Source: Aspidiotus rigidus
Lineage: Eukaryota > Arthropoda > Insecta > Hemiptera > Diaspididae
Direction of reading: 5' to 3'
Assembly: GCA_035079385.1 (NCBI GenBank)
Contig: JAVHKY010000029.1
Coordinates: forward strand, 2,728,001-2,792,000
DNA: 64,000 nucleotides
Shown here one piece after another: positions 1-11,240 of the stretch. The notes beneath the pieces are model-generated. The model saw nothing but the letters and a program-made list of their open reading frames with translations. It ran no database searches and was not told where the DNA came from. The position numbers were made by a program, and so were the translations under genes. Position 1 is the stretch's first letter, and each line of letters begins with the position of its first letter.

Positions 1-53
1 GTTGAGAAACAATTTACAGAAATACAATCATATAGGAAAAAACTCATTATAGG

Positions 54-180
54 ATGGTTGGTAAAGTATTAGCTCGGACCACTGAAATTAAACTCGAAGA
101 CAAAATCTTAGATCTACCGCACGTTGGAAAAATCGTAATACAACTTTCTTTGAAAAGTAATAGAAATTTTACAAATTCTG
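54..180 (+). pseudogene. Possible decayed SDR exon fragment
   Basis: The plus-strand frame reads LPHVGKIVIQLSLKSNRNF. This loosely resembles the LPNVGQLIIRELDLGSLKS stretch in exon 2 of the retinol-dehydrogenase-like gene on the opposite strand at 1042-1245, and the usual family form of that segment. No splice sites or further family motifs flank it. It may be an old inverted copy of that exon, or chance similarity in AT-rich DNA. Confidence 0.25.
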
Positions 181-262
181 TCGTCAACCGGGCCAGGCGA
201 CATCTAATCTCCATCGAACTTAAGATTATCTTCACGACAGAACTCTCATGGTAAGAATTCAA

Positions 263-1033
263 AATACGATCTCTCCCCCCCCCCCGTTCAAAATGGGGTC
301 TCTCAAGATGAAGTATTTAGTGTCTTTCTCTCTTACTAGCTACTGATGATGTCACGAAATGGGTCAATCTTCCCTTGATATATAACATCCAAATTTCTTC
401 CGCAATACTACTAGAGCCCACAGGCTCCTCTAAGAAACCCTCCACAAAATTACGACTTTTTTATCCAAATAAAATGGTTTCAGATTTTCTTCTTCCAAAA
501 GCTTGTTTGTAATTTATAATAAAATAAATCTTATACTCTTCACTCGAAAAACTTTCAAATTTCTCATCGCAATTCTGAAAAACTTCTTGGACTCCACTTT
601 GATCATAAACTTACCTCGAATTGGCCACACGCGCAACACTCACTCTCATTTGATCAACCTTCAATTACTAGTTCCTTTATTATCCTGCCCTCACTGTCAT
701 CATGAAAACCTAATTGTCGATCACTTCTTTTCTAGTCCTCTGCTCTCACACTTTCGCTATTCTACGGGGATTCCCCCTCCCTCTCTAAAGCCATAAAAAA
801 TAATTTTGACGCTATATCACGTCCTCTCGAATACCAATACCTCACCTTGTTCTATACTCGCATTTAGGCCTAATTCGTACCTCATCCTCCTATAATAAAG
901 TACTTCTATAGTTTATCAACTCCTGTATAAATTTAAATATAATATATATCTAATAATTTAATTGTAAAGCCGAGCCAATAGCACTACGTCTAGGTAGAGC
1001 TCGTTAAAATAGAATAATGATAATAAATAGAAT
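263..1033. other. No gene recognised
   Basis: This is AT-rich sequence with a C-run near 276-286. The open frame at 503-796 has no recognisable domain. The missing downstream exons of the retinol dehydrogenase gene were looked for on the minus strand and not found, so they probably lie left of the window. Confidence 0.5.
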
Positions 1034-1041
1034 CTACTTAC

Positions 1042-1617
1042 CAGCATTATTCACGAGTAAATGCACAGCCTTCTCGGTTTCCAAAATTTCTTTCGCACAT
1101 TTACGAACTGATTTGAGAGAACCCAAATCCAATTCACGAATTATAAGTTGTCCAACATTCGGCAACCCTTCAGCTGATTTTTTTATATCATCGGCCGCCT
1201 GTTCTGCTTTACTGACGTCGCGACATACCATTATAATTCTACCACCTAATTACGAGCACGTGAATTAATTCCACATTTATCCTCGTGGTGATTAAGATTC
1301 CATAATCCTTAACAGAAATTCAGGGCTGACGCGAGCACAGGGCAAAAGAAATGACTTCCCTGAACAGTTCAAGCAATAAAGAAAAAAAAAAAAATTGTGT
1401 ATCTATACAAAATTTTGTCCACAATTACACCGGCACCGTAAGTAGCTCGCGATAGGCCTGTCTTAATTTATCGTCACCGTCATGTCGTAGGTTTACCTCG
1501 TTTGTAGAATTCTCGGACTGTCTCTTTTCCTAAGCCTGTGTTACAGCCTGTAATCACAACTGTTTTTCCATCCAGACGATTTTGACTTTGGCACATACGG
1601 TTCCACAACCACCCCAT
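1042..1617 (-). CDS. Retinol dehydrogenase-like SDR, 5' exons only
   Basis: This is a short-chain dehydrogenase/reductase of the RDH11-14 type, which interconverts retinoid or other lipid alcohols and aldehydes with NADP(H), usually at the ER or mitochondrial membrane. Two exons can be placed: complement(1497-1617), from ATG at 1617 to donor CGAG|GTAAAC, and complement(1042-1245), from acceptor TTAG|GTGG to donor CTG|GTAAGT. Both junctions are phase 1 and join as ...FYKRG-GRIIMVCRD. Exon 1 has the cofactor motif TGCNTGLG (TGxxxGxG) after RLDGKTVVI; exon 2 has the R-D after strand 2 and the NNAG motif. The YxxxK catalytic exon is absent, so the gene runs off the left edge. A TTTTCAG acceptor about 20 bp upstream of the ATG suggests a further 5' exon. 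The family call is firm; the substrate is unknown. Confidence 0.85.
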
Positions 1618-1710
1618 TTTCACTTGTTCGACTACCTGAAAAATTAATTTAGAATTCACAGTTAGTACTCTTGGCTTGCTTATTATTATTGTTCTTGAAA
1701 ATGATTTCAA

Positions 1711-2441
1711 CATCTCAGCAGTTCCGATGGACAGCAAATAATTTCCAGCACTTGACGTCATCACTAGCCACATTTGTACCAATGACAGTAGAAATTGGTA
1801 AAAATGTCCATTTCCTTGTTTTTTGTCAATCAAACCTATAATATTTTCCAATTCTTGAACTCAGAAATATTTTCATATTCTCGAACTTATAAGTAGGTAT
1901 CTACCAAATCTTGGACTTGAAAATATTTTCCAATTTTTGGACTTCGAAATATTTTTCAATGCTCGGAATTGAAAATATCATTTCCATATTCTTGGAGTTA
2001 AATATATTTTTGGACCTAAAAATATTTTTATATTCTCGGACTTGGAAATATTCTCAAAGTTGGAAATATTCTCGGACTTATAAATATTTTTATAATATTC
2101 TTTGATTTATTTTCCAATTCACTCAGAATATTTTCGGAGTCAAGAATATAAAAATATTTCTAAGTTAGAGTATATGAAAACATTGCCAAGTGCGAGAATA
2201 CGAAAATATTTCCAAGTTCAAGAATTGGAAAATATTTCCAAGTCCGAGAATATAAAAATAATTTTGAAGCCCGAGAATTGGAAAATATTTCTAAGTTCGA
2301 GAATTTAAAAATGTGATAAGTTGAACAAACAATGAGAAAATGGGTGTTTCTACCAATTTCAAGCGTCGTTTGTACAAATGCGGCAGGTGATAACATCATG
2401 TGCCAAAAATTATTTGCTGTCCATCAGAACTGCTGAAATCT
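1711..2441. repeat. Foldback-like inverted repeat with tandem repeats in its arms
   Basis: The outer sequence at 1711-1850 (CTCAGCAGTTCCGATGGACA...) reappears reverse-complemented at 2310-2441, diverged but easily alignable. Inside each arm lie tandem copies of a ~27 bp AT-rich unit of the form AAATATTTTCCAATTCTCGG plus ACTTG. They run one way from about 1850 to 2090 and the opposite way from about 2110 to 2310. Arms are ~360 bp with an axis near 2076. Long inverted repeats built of short tandem repeats are the hallmark of foldback (FB-type) transposons. No ORF is present. It lies just upstream of the recognised RDH exons. Confidence 0.7.
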
Positions 2442-2449
2442 CATAGGAC

Positions 2450-5400
2450 TGATAAAACACAAAGAGGAATGTGAATGAGGGGTGGTGAGCAGTAAGATAT
2501 ATGACTTGCTTAAATTTGATAAGTACCAATGTAAAATAAATCGATCTATCTCTCTATTTTAGAGGATACGTCTTTCTGCATGTGCTTCTCTCACCTACAT
2601 GGCTCAAAACTGCACACTTATACGACTTAAAAGTCGCAAGGCTTACGGATGGATTCTTTATTTCCCCACAACACAATGGAGGAAAAAAAAAGACAAGGTT
2701 TGTGGAAAAACTCCGAGATTCTCTAACAACTCGTTCTATGAGATTCCTAGTGAAAGGGAAACATTTTTTCAAATCCCTATTCTCATAAGTTCAATAGATT
2801 AATGGTCGAGAAGATTTTAAGTCTTTCTCCTATCGTATTATGTTGGTTGAAATTCGTAGTTTTTAAGTCCTTTACCAATCTTACATACCACGAAAGTCAG
2901 AATTTTTCCAAGTCACCCATAAGTTGGGTTATGTTATTTTTTTTATGGTCTTCTCTAATGTGCGAACCATTATATCAAAGAGCGACGACCGAAACGCGTC
3001 GCAATTTTATACTACCATATTTGGGGTATATTAAAAGTCTTTGCGGGTTCAGTATTTCTCCCTCTTTGTTAGTACAGGTTAGTTTTGGTTATTGTTAGAG
3101 GCCAAAGCTGCACAAATGAAAACGTGAAATTTTTTCCAAACAAACAATGTAATTCGTAAGTATTATGAGGTTCTTCTCTTTTCCCTGTGGTCCATAATTT
3201 TTTAATTTTCTGTTTTTATGGTAGGTACCTAGAATAGTACTAAAAGGTTTACTGAGATATCGTAAAATAATTTACAAGCAATTCTTCTATTATCTAGGCC
3301 CGAGTGTAGAATCAGGAGAAAAATTGAAGTTTAATAACACACTATACAATAATCAATACACTATGGAAAAATAGAAACTAAGCATGTTACGTGTGCAAGG
3401 GTAATTATTATCAACAGTTACCGGTACCGAAAGAGTGAAAAAACGGCGTTTCATCGTGTGATGAAATAAGCTTATTTTGATCATTCCTTTCACGCCTTCA
3501 AACCACTAATTGTTTGATTTTATTTATGAAAACGACTTGAGAACGCGCACGTCGTCTAACCTCTCATTTGTAATGTACACGAATAGCACTAATAAACCAT
3601 CATATACCGAGAAGACTTTTAAATTCTTGACTTATTTCATACTGTGCAGTGCAGTGCATAAATCACTAGGCCTACCATTATTGCACAACAAATACGTCAC
3701 GTCGTTTCGAGAATATAGGATTTACTTCCTGCTTTTTTCCTTCGCGCTTTTATAAAACTCCTCTAAATTTAGCCATTAGGGAAAAGTTGGAAAAAAGAAT
3801 AGTGAAAGGACAAGATATAAGATTTCGGTGGTCCGGGCATTTGAAGAAATTTTGTAACAATGAAGGTAGGATTGAGGATCAACGAGGTTCGACATCAGGG
3901 GGTACAAAAGTGCAAGACGGGTATGTTCAATTTGAGGCGGGTTAGCAGGACTTCCTCTCACGTATTGAATAGTGAAGTTCATTATTCGATTGATTTTTCC
4001 CAATTTTCGAAATCAAAATTAGAGATCTATTAAGGCACGAAAAAATGACTTGAGAGGAGAAGCAGGTGACAGGAAGGGGTAAGTGTTTTATAAAATGAGT
4101 TAGCGTGTTTGGCTGCTTCGTCTATTGAATCATGCTTATGGCGTCAAGATAAAGGTGGTAAAGAGCAAGGGAGGGAGGAAGCAAGGCCGGAGATTTCAAA
4201 ATTTTGCAGGAATGACGTAGTGGGTTACGTTTTCGGAATATGACGGGGAAAGTTTTTTTGCTTGTTTCGAGAGTCATGTAAAAGTAGCTTCTAGGGAGTT
4301 CAGGTTGTGAGAAGGATTAGATCTGTAAGTAGACGTTGGTTAAGCGGGACTATAGTTCATGGCTGCCAGACAGAAAGGCACGCTAAATATTTCTCGTTGG
4401 ACGCTTACTTCGATGACTCGTGAATTCTGGCGGCTAGGGTTTGGTGGTGGAAAAATTTTTGCAACGATTTAGGAGGTAAATTAGTGAGGCTTCTTACGTA
4501 TACTCTGAGGCATGCATCTGAAATATCAAAGAGCATGAATCAGAGACAGGAGTTGGAGAGGAAAGCATTATTGGTTCGAGATTGGAGATCTGTCACTACA
4601 TAAATTAGCTGTTGCGACTTTTCTGCGACAACAAAGGATGGAGGATAGAATCTAAAAATCACAGGAGTCGTTTATCTAGTAGTTTTTAGCCCAGTTTAAC
4701 CAATGAGGAGGTTAATACAGTTGGGTGGTGGGAAGGACAGTTTTTTGAAACTTCTGAAATTTTCCCAGCCCCCTACTTTCATGGAACTGCCTTGCAATCG
4801 TGTCCAATCCCCCCCCCCACCCACTCATAAGACTTTGAAAATTTTTCTTACCTACCTCTATCAAAAAATATTGATATTTTTTCATACCTTAATTAGGTAG
4901 CTTGGATTTGAGAATTTTTCCAAATTTTCTGTAGCTTGGAATTCTCCATCATCTACGAAGTTTAAACTTTAGAATATTTGATTCAGAAAACTTACCACAT
5001 TTATTAGTGTAAAAATAGTGGCTCTCCAAGCACGGAGTGACTTTGTGAAAATATGAGTTGACAAACGAACGACAAAAAGTGAAATAAGAAATAAAATGAA
5101 CAAATAAATCAAGGAAAAAATCATTTTAAATAAAATTGATGTTGAAAAAAAATAAATCAATAAATAAAATAGCACAAGTTTAAAAATTGAGGTCTACATC
5201 GAAATTTTGCACGATACGATTTCTGTTTCTTTTTCTATGAATATTTGACAAGCAATCGTTGTATTTTCGTAAGATGTACTATCGATTTTTCTAACCGAAA
5301 AGTTATTTTTTACTATTTAAATATACATTATTGTTTGAGTTCATGCTTGTATAAATAAAAAGTGGTCGATATGATATCAAAATAGGCAAACGACGAACAC

Positions 5401-6290
5401 AAATTTTGTTTCACAAAAATTACCGTCACCATCACGACGCACTTCTTTGACCGGCTTATAGAGAATAGAGACTGACTCTACGTAGTGCGAAACCAGGCAC
5501 GAACAAAACTGCACGCCCACTTCGTAAATTTTACCTCTATTCGATACACATACCATTAGAGGAAAAAATTATTCTAACTTGTACTCGTACATAGGTCGTT
5601 TACTATCATGAAAATAAAATTTGTACAAAAAGAAGAAGAAAAAATTTACATCTACAGGCCATCCGACTTTTTCTTGAAAAAGATGCATTAAGCTAATGCT
5701 TTAATGACTAGCTCTCGTATACACTCGTAACGTAGGTGGGGGAGGGGGGGTGCAGCGAGCTTACTTCGAAAGAACTCAGTCGACTTTAGGTCGATCTCTT
5801 TTCTTCTCTACAATAACTCAAGTCTCATAACTGTTTCAAGCTCGACAGATCGAAGCTCAAAATATTGCTGGACTCCCCTTCAAGTGCTTATATTTCTCGT
5901 TTCTTTTGAAGAGAGGAGACTTGTAACGCCTGTGACTTTAGTTTGTGACGGAAATCACCCATTTTGAAAAGCACAGAGATCCCTCCTTGTGACCCAACTG
6001 TGACGCAAATATGCGCCGTCACAATCCTGTGATGGCATTTTTCGCATCGGGGTGTTTTAAGGCGTCATTGGTAAATCGGTCTATTCTGCACTGGCATTAG
6101 ATAAAGAGTATGACGATTAGGTATCAAAGTACTCAATACATATTTTTGATCTCGGCAAATAAAATAAAAAAGATAAAAGTTGTGAGCTTTGGTATCGAAA
6201 AAATTATTACTCTCGCGACCTTTAAAAATATACGAGTAGTTGACATGAATGATAACGGTAACAAGACGAACAAACCTCAATTCAGAGTAA
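2450..6290. other. No gene recognised
   Basis: Long intergenic or intronic AT-rich sequence. All open frames are under 100 codons and show no domain, repeat or splice-supported continuation that I can recognise. A G-rich run lies near 5737-5750 and a C-run near 4810-4819. Confidence 0.5.
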
Positions 6291-6299
6291 ATTCCCGCG

Positions 6300-7260
6300 A
6301 AAAACATTCACATCTGGATGGAAAAGGGTTTGGGTTGAAATCTCTATGGAGGAGAGACTACGAAGAAACCCCAACAGTACGGGAGGAACTTGGAAAAATT
6401 TCTAGCTCGAATCGGTACGTCATCGGGGTATTGAATGAAAATGAATCTTTGAGCTCAAACCGTCGGTAGAGAAAGAACTCGTAAGAATTTCATGCTTGTA
6501 TGAGACGTTATCAGGGGGCTAGAAAAAATTTTGATTCAAATCTCAACATTAGAGGGACTCAGAAAAATATCGAGTGCAAAACATCAGTAGAGAAAAGATT
6601 CGGAGGAATTTTAAGCTCGGATTATGACGTCATCAGTGAAGTTGGAATAATTTAGCTTGGATTTCTAGAGAGAAAAGACACAGAAAACCTTTAGGGATAG
6701 GAGTCAGAAAATTTTCTAATTCGGATCGTAGCAATACGAGGGGACATTAAAAAATTTTTTGCGGTAGAAAGGACTGGGAAAAAGTTCAGAATCACGAGCT
6801 ATGTACAAAAAAGATGACTCGGAGAAATCCATGTCCGGATCACTCTGACTTAATCACGAGCTGTCTAGAAAAAGGAAATAAGGAAGAAACTTTACTCAAA
6901 AGCAGAGTCGCAGGTAACTGCAATCTAAAGAAAGGATCTTGGAAAGTCTAGACTCAAAAACGGAGAAGGGGTTGACTGACTTATGTGGGGTACTTGAAAG
7001 AATTCTTAGTCGCGAGTTATAGAGAAGGCTTGGAATTAGTTGCGTACCCAGCCAGAAATTGTCGAGGGAGGGGTCAAATACTGGATGGCATGTCGAAGCA
7101 AATTTTTCAGTTCAAGAAAGATCCGAAGCTCTCTCCCTCCTCTCTTCCTTCGCTACACTACTGCTCGGGGAAGGCTCAACTAAAAAACATATGAGGGAGT
7201 TGACTGATCTCCTTGAAAAATTTGAAAAAATTTTAGAATTCTGGGTTACGACATGCTATA
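6300..7260 (+). repeat. Degenerate GA-rich dispersed repeat
   Basis: A loosely repeated phrase of the form 'agaggGACTCGGAAAAATTT..gctcggaTcatgac' recurs every ~60-90 bp (for example near 6375, 6540, 6590, 6660, 6770 and 6820). It resembles the better-preserved stretch at 30100-31260. Copies are too divergent to define a clean unit by eye. Confidence 0.4.
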
Positions 7261-9460
7261 TACTATAGAAGAAGAGAATTTAGAGAAACCGGCGGAACTG
7301 CTGAGTAATTGAGGTTTTAAATAGATTTGACGAGAGATAAACAAAGAAAAACTTGTAGAGTCTCAATTCAGAAACTGCATTATTTTTTTGAAAAAATTTG
7401 GTGAAATAATAGAGCAAAAACCAAAAATTACACCTAGAACATTCAATATTTCTGTATGAGAGAGAGAAATTTTGAAATTCGTGTTAAAATACAAGCTTTT
7501 CCAAGAGCAGAACACTTGAAAAATGAGATAAGAAATTCACATTAAAATTTGAGAAATTTTTTTCGCTTGCCACGTCTACAGCTCGAATTTATCATTTGGA
7601 ATAGAAACATTTTCGCGTGTATCATGGACTGATCTTCACTATGACAACCAAATAAACCAAACATATATTGGTCGAGTACATTTTTCTTAGATTCGCCAAT
7701 AAATAGCATAGAAACTCATTCTGCAAAAACTTTAGACGATAATAGAAGATGAATCAATTTTTTTCCCCTAGCACCATTAATTAGAGACCATACCTATATT
7801 ACTGTGTAATTAATTGTACTTTGAGTAAAGAGATAAATTAATGAGAAAAATTGCACTTACGTATTTGAATCAGACGGCAAATCAAAATTTAACCGGTTTG
7901 CGAAATGATGCAATTTTTCACATCCTCGACTCATCAATGTTTAAATAGGTCACGATAACAAACTTTATCAGTTAGAAATTAGGTATGGAAAAAATGATAT
8001 ACCATTCAACTGAAGAAAAATTTACTTAATAAAATATTTTACGTAAAATGAAAAGAATTACCTATTCACTCAACCATAAGTAATCCAAAGGGAAAACTGA
8101 CCAACAGGCAGAATGTCATAGTTCATCTGCAATTCCTCGGTCTCTTATATATTTACATTCCGCTAGCGTTGTGAAAAATGTGCTGCGCGGGTAAGTGGAA
8201 AACAAACATCACCGTTAGGATATAAATATTATCATTCATTCATGAATCAGAACTTCAAAACGAGACTGCGCGGGAGTTGGATCGCGTTGGTATCAACGAA
8301 AGCTCTGATAGCCGGCCTACGTGAGTGTTACATGAGGTGTAAGATGTCATATCCATACTAATGAGAACCACCCTACTTAATCGTGTCTAGCAGTAGACCG
8401 ACTTCCTAGCGCTCTGTCAAGTACTCGTACCATCGATTTAGATTGAGGAAAATGAAAAACATATCGAATTTTCCTCACTATTGGTCCGAAGAAACTGCAG
8501 TATTTGGGTTCAATATCAAACTCGATCAATAATCCTCATCACGGTATCTAATCAGCATTTCAGCAATATTCTCAAGGGATAATTCTTCAGGTGTAACTAT
8601 CAAAATTTGCAACAAATATATGCACCGGTATTACGAATAATAATTTTAAAAAAACCTATTTCGAAAATCGGTTACCTATCTTGCAAATGATTCTTACGTT
8701 CTCGTAGTTACACCTGAACTCAGAGCTGTATGATGGTATCATATTGTTAAAATGTACACTAATAAAGGTTGACTAGCTTTGTATCATTCTTCTGTGAATT
8801 TGTTTATCGATGAGAGTTTTAAAACCACAGAATTAGCTCTAAGACGAATATTGGGTGCTCCAAAATATCATTACAACATTATAAGTACATATGCATATCA
8901 AGTTATAGAAGCGTAATTAGCTAATTACTTACTAGCGAACTGGTTGACTTTTTTAGAAAATCTTTCCAATAATAACAGACGTTCGATGCTCAATCAACTT
9001 CTCTCAGTAAAAATAGGTATTCTCGACGTTGTCACAAAATACTTCACGACGTATTAATTCGATCATAAAAAACTTTTACATAAATTTTCAATACATTGTT
9101 TTATCTCATTCACTCATGAATAATCATTTAATTGGCAGTCATTAAATGTGCGCAGCAAGACTAACATATTGTTCTTCGATGAAACTTATTTACCGTTAGA
9201 TGAGAGAATTCCGAATCATCAGAATAAAATGACGTCACGTTGATAAAAACCAGTTTTTTCACATTTTAAACAAACGGTACCGCGGGAATACGGATATCTA
9301 TCATAGCGAACCAACAAAAATAGTAGGTATAAGAGAGTTGCTCCGTCATTTTGTACCTCCGACAAAAAACCTAAGATCTATTTTAGTCTCCGAATCTTCC
9401 TCACGTACCGTACGAAGTCAAAAATTGAGCTACTCGTTTATAAAATAAACACTTTCTTCT
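7261..9460. other. No gene recognised
   Basis: AT-rich sequence lying downstream of the PEX19 gene. No coding exon, RNA gene or clear repeat recognised on either strand. Confidence 0.5.
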
Positions 9461-9466
9461 TTTATT
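9461..9466 (-). terminator. Candidate polyadenylation signal for PEX19
   Basis: AATAAA on the minus strand, about 290 bp past the PEX19 stop codon, in an AT-rich 3' context. It is the canonical hexamer in a plausible place, but such hexamers are frequent in AT-rich DNA. Confidence 0.3.
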
Positions 9467-9752
9467 CTCGTAACTTAATATACAAGTACATTATTATTGC
9501 ACAAGGCACAAATTTGAAAAAAAAAAAAAACAATGTTACTAAATGTACATTTTTTTATCACCAACAAAAACAAAAACGTAATGGTAAAGACGTACGAAAA
9601 GTACAAAGAAAAGTCGAACATTCAAAAAAGTCCGGAGAAACTTAGAAACGTAAGTATTCGACAGTCTTTACGATGATTGAAAAAGCAATGATACTTATTT
9701 CGCTAAATACCCGTCCCGATTCTCGACACCCATGCGAAGATACGCTGCTAAA

Positions 9753-10565
9753 TTACATCGGATTACAACTATTTGGATTAAAATTGGAGCCAAGAAGTTC
9801 ATTCTCCATACCAAGCGGCATAGATTCGGCCAAATCTTGCGGTGGTTGTCCTAATTCAGTCATTTTTTGAAGCAAATTCACTAATTCAACGAATCGTTTC
9901 TCTTTGACCTCATCGGAGTCAGAAGTGTTCTCATTTTCAAACATCGTGCAAATTTGTTCGATGATTTTGTACTGTTCTGTATAGCGACGCAGTTCTTCGC
10001 TACCAATTTGACTCTCATTTTCTTCTAGCCAAGCAGGATATTTATCCTTTACATTCCTTAAAGATGGATAGAGTACTTCTTTGCTCATGAGCGTTTGCAT
10101 CATTTGTTCCATAAAGGAATCACCCATATTGAGACCGTCTGGCAATTCGTCTTTCATACCTTCCTTTATTTGTTCCATATTCTGCATCATGGAATTAATA
10201 GCTTGAGAAATTGTATCTGCATTGCCATCCGTCGCCGGAGAATTGGGATCGTTGACGTAGGATTGAATTTCTTTCTGCACTTCGCTCAGTAAATCGGACA
10301 TTTGATTCGAAAAAGTTGAATCATCTATATTGTCTTCAAGGAGTAGATTTTTGAATTTATTTTCAAAATCTTCTTGTAACCTCTCGTTCGTCGATTGCGA
10401 TGTTTCAGCAGAGGCTGCAGTATCCGATGAAGTGGCACATACTACGTCAGTGGTTTTAGAGGGCGGCGAATAAGAATCAAAATCTTCGAGAGCACTCCGT
10501 AGCAAATTGTCCAACGATTCGGAGTTCTCCGAAGGTGTTTCACTATTTCCAGTTTTCTCTGCCAT
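9753..10565 (-). CDS. PEX19: Peroxisomal biogenesis factor 19
   Basis: PEX19 is the cytosolic chaperone and import receptor that binds newly made peroxisomal membrane proteins and docks on PEX3. The 270-residue product (human 299) has an N-terminal PEX3-binding-type helix LDNLLRSALEDF (residues 18-29), a conserved core KEVLYPSLRNVKDKYPAWL (162-180), the RFVELVNLLQKMTELGQPP segment (224-242) and a C-terminal farnesylation box CNPM (267-270). I chose ATG at 10565 because the only upstream in-frame start is GTG. A TTTTTCCAG acceptor sits two bases before this ATG, so a 5'UTR exon probably lies upstream. The CDS is uninterrupted. Its 5' end faces the HTH-array gene 675 bp away, suggesting a shared promoter region. 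Confidence 0.95.
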   Translation of the reverse strand: MAEKTGNSETPSENSESLDNLLRSALEDFDSYSPPSKTTDVVCATSSDTAASAETSQSTNERLQEDFENKFKNLLLEDNIDDSTFSNQMSDLLSEVQKEIQSYVNDPNSPATDGNADTISQAINSMMQNMEQIKEGMKDELPDGLNMGDSFMEQMMQTLMSKEVLYPSLRNVKDKYPAWLEENESQIGSEELRRYTEQYKIIEQICTMFENENTSDSDEVKEKRFVELVNLLQKMTELGQPPQDLAESMPLGMENELLGSNFNPNSCNPM

Positions 10566-11240
10566 TGCTGGAAAAATGAACACGATGTATCAAGTGACAC
10601 TCGCTTACATCATACAATATTTGAGAAAGAATAATATACATCATACCTTTCGTACATGAAGCGGGAGTGGCTCAAAAACGTCTTACGCGGAACTCATCCA
10701 CACATTTTAAAGCAAAAAAAAACTGAAGACGTCCATTTATGCATATGATGAGAAGTTTGTAATTGCACTCTTCTTCTATCTTGGACACCTATATACGACA
10801 TACGTATACGTACACCCGTCTTCACTTCACAATGATGGCTTATCACAATAATTATTATCATCATGAACCTTATAAACACCAGACTAAACAGACGCGTGGA
10901 AACTAGCGCACCTACAGTGACCTACTTCCGTGGACGTATAATTTATCCAAATCATACCATGATCCAAAAAAACGATTAGGTAAAATGTATCTTTCTAATG
11001 ACTGAGAAACAATGTTTCTTCCTGATCGTTGATTTGGATATACGTCCATTCAACTCTGTTTGGCAGTGATGGACTGATGGCAGGCCGCAGGCGTTGCAAC
11101 TTCTTCTTATCAAATTTTACGCGTAGTCGCGTACGGAGTTCACAGAGTCGAAGAAACGAAACGGAATCGCTGAGAATATTGTTGGTGGAACTTTGTTCCT
11201 TAAATTATTTTACTCGAATTATCTATTATATTATGCCAAA
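10566..11240. promoter_or_regulatory. Head-to-head promoter interval between PEX19 and the HTH-array gene
   Basis: 675 bp separate the divergent start codons at 10565 (minus) and 11241 (plus). The interval must hold the promoter and 5'UTR of at least one gene and plausibly both. A splice acceptor abuts the PEX19 ATG, so part is 5' intron or UTR. No unambiguous TATA box or Inr could be assigned by eye. Confidence 0.45.

Noticed and set aside
6110..6469. 119-codon plus-strand open frame
   Set aside because: Its second half lies in the degenerate GA-rich repeat and no family features are visible.
10566..10583. Six extra N-terminal codons for PEX19
   Set aside because: They begin with GTG and include a splice-acceptor-like TTTTTCCAG; ATG 10565 starts the conserved family N-terminus.
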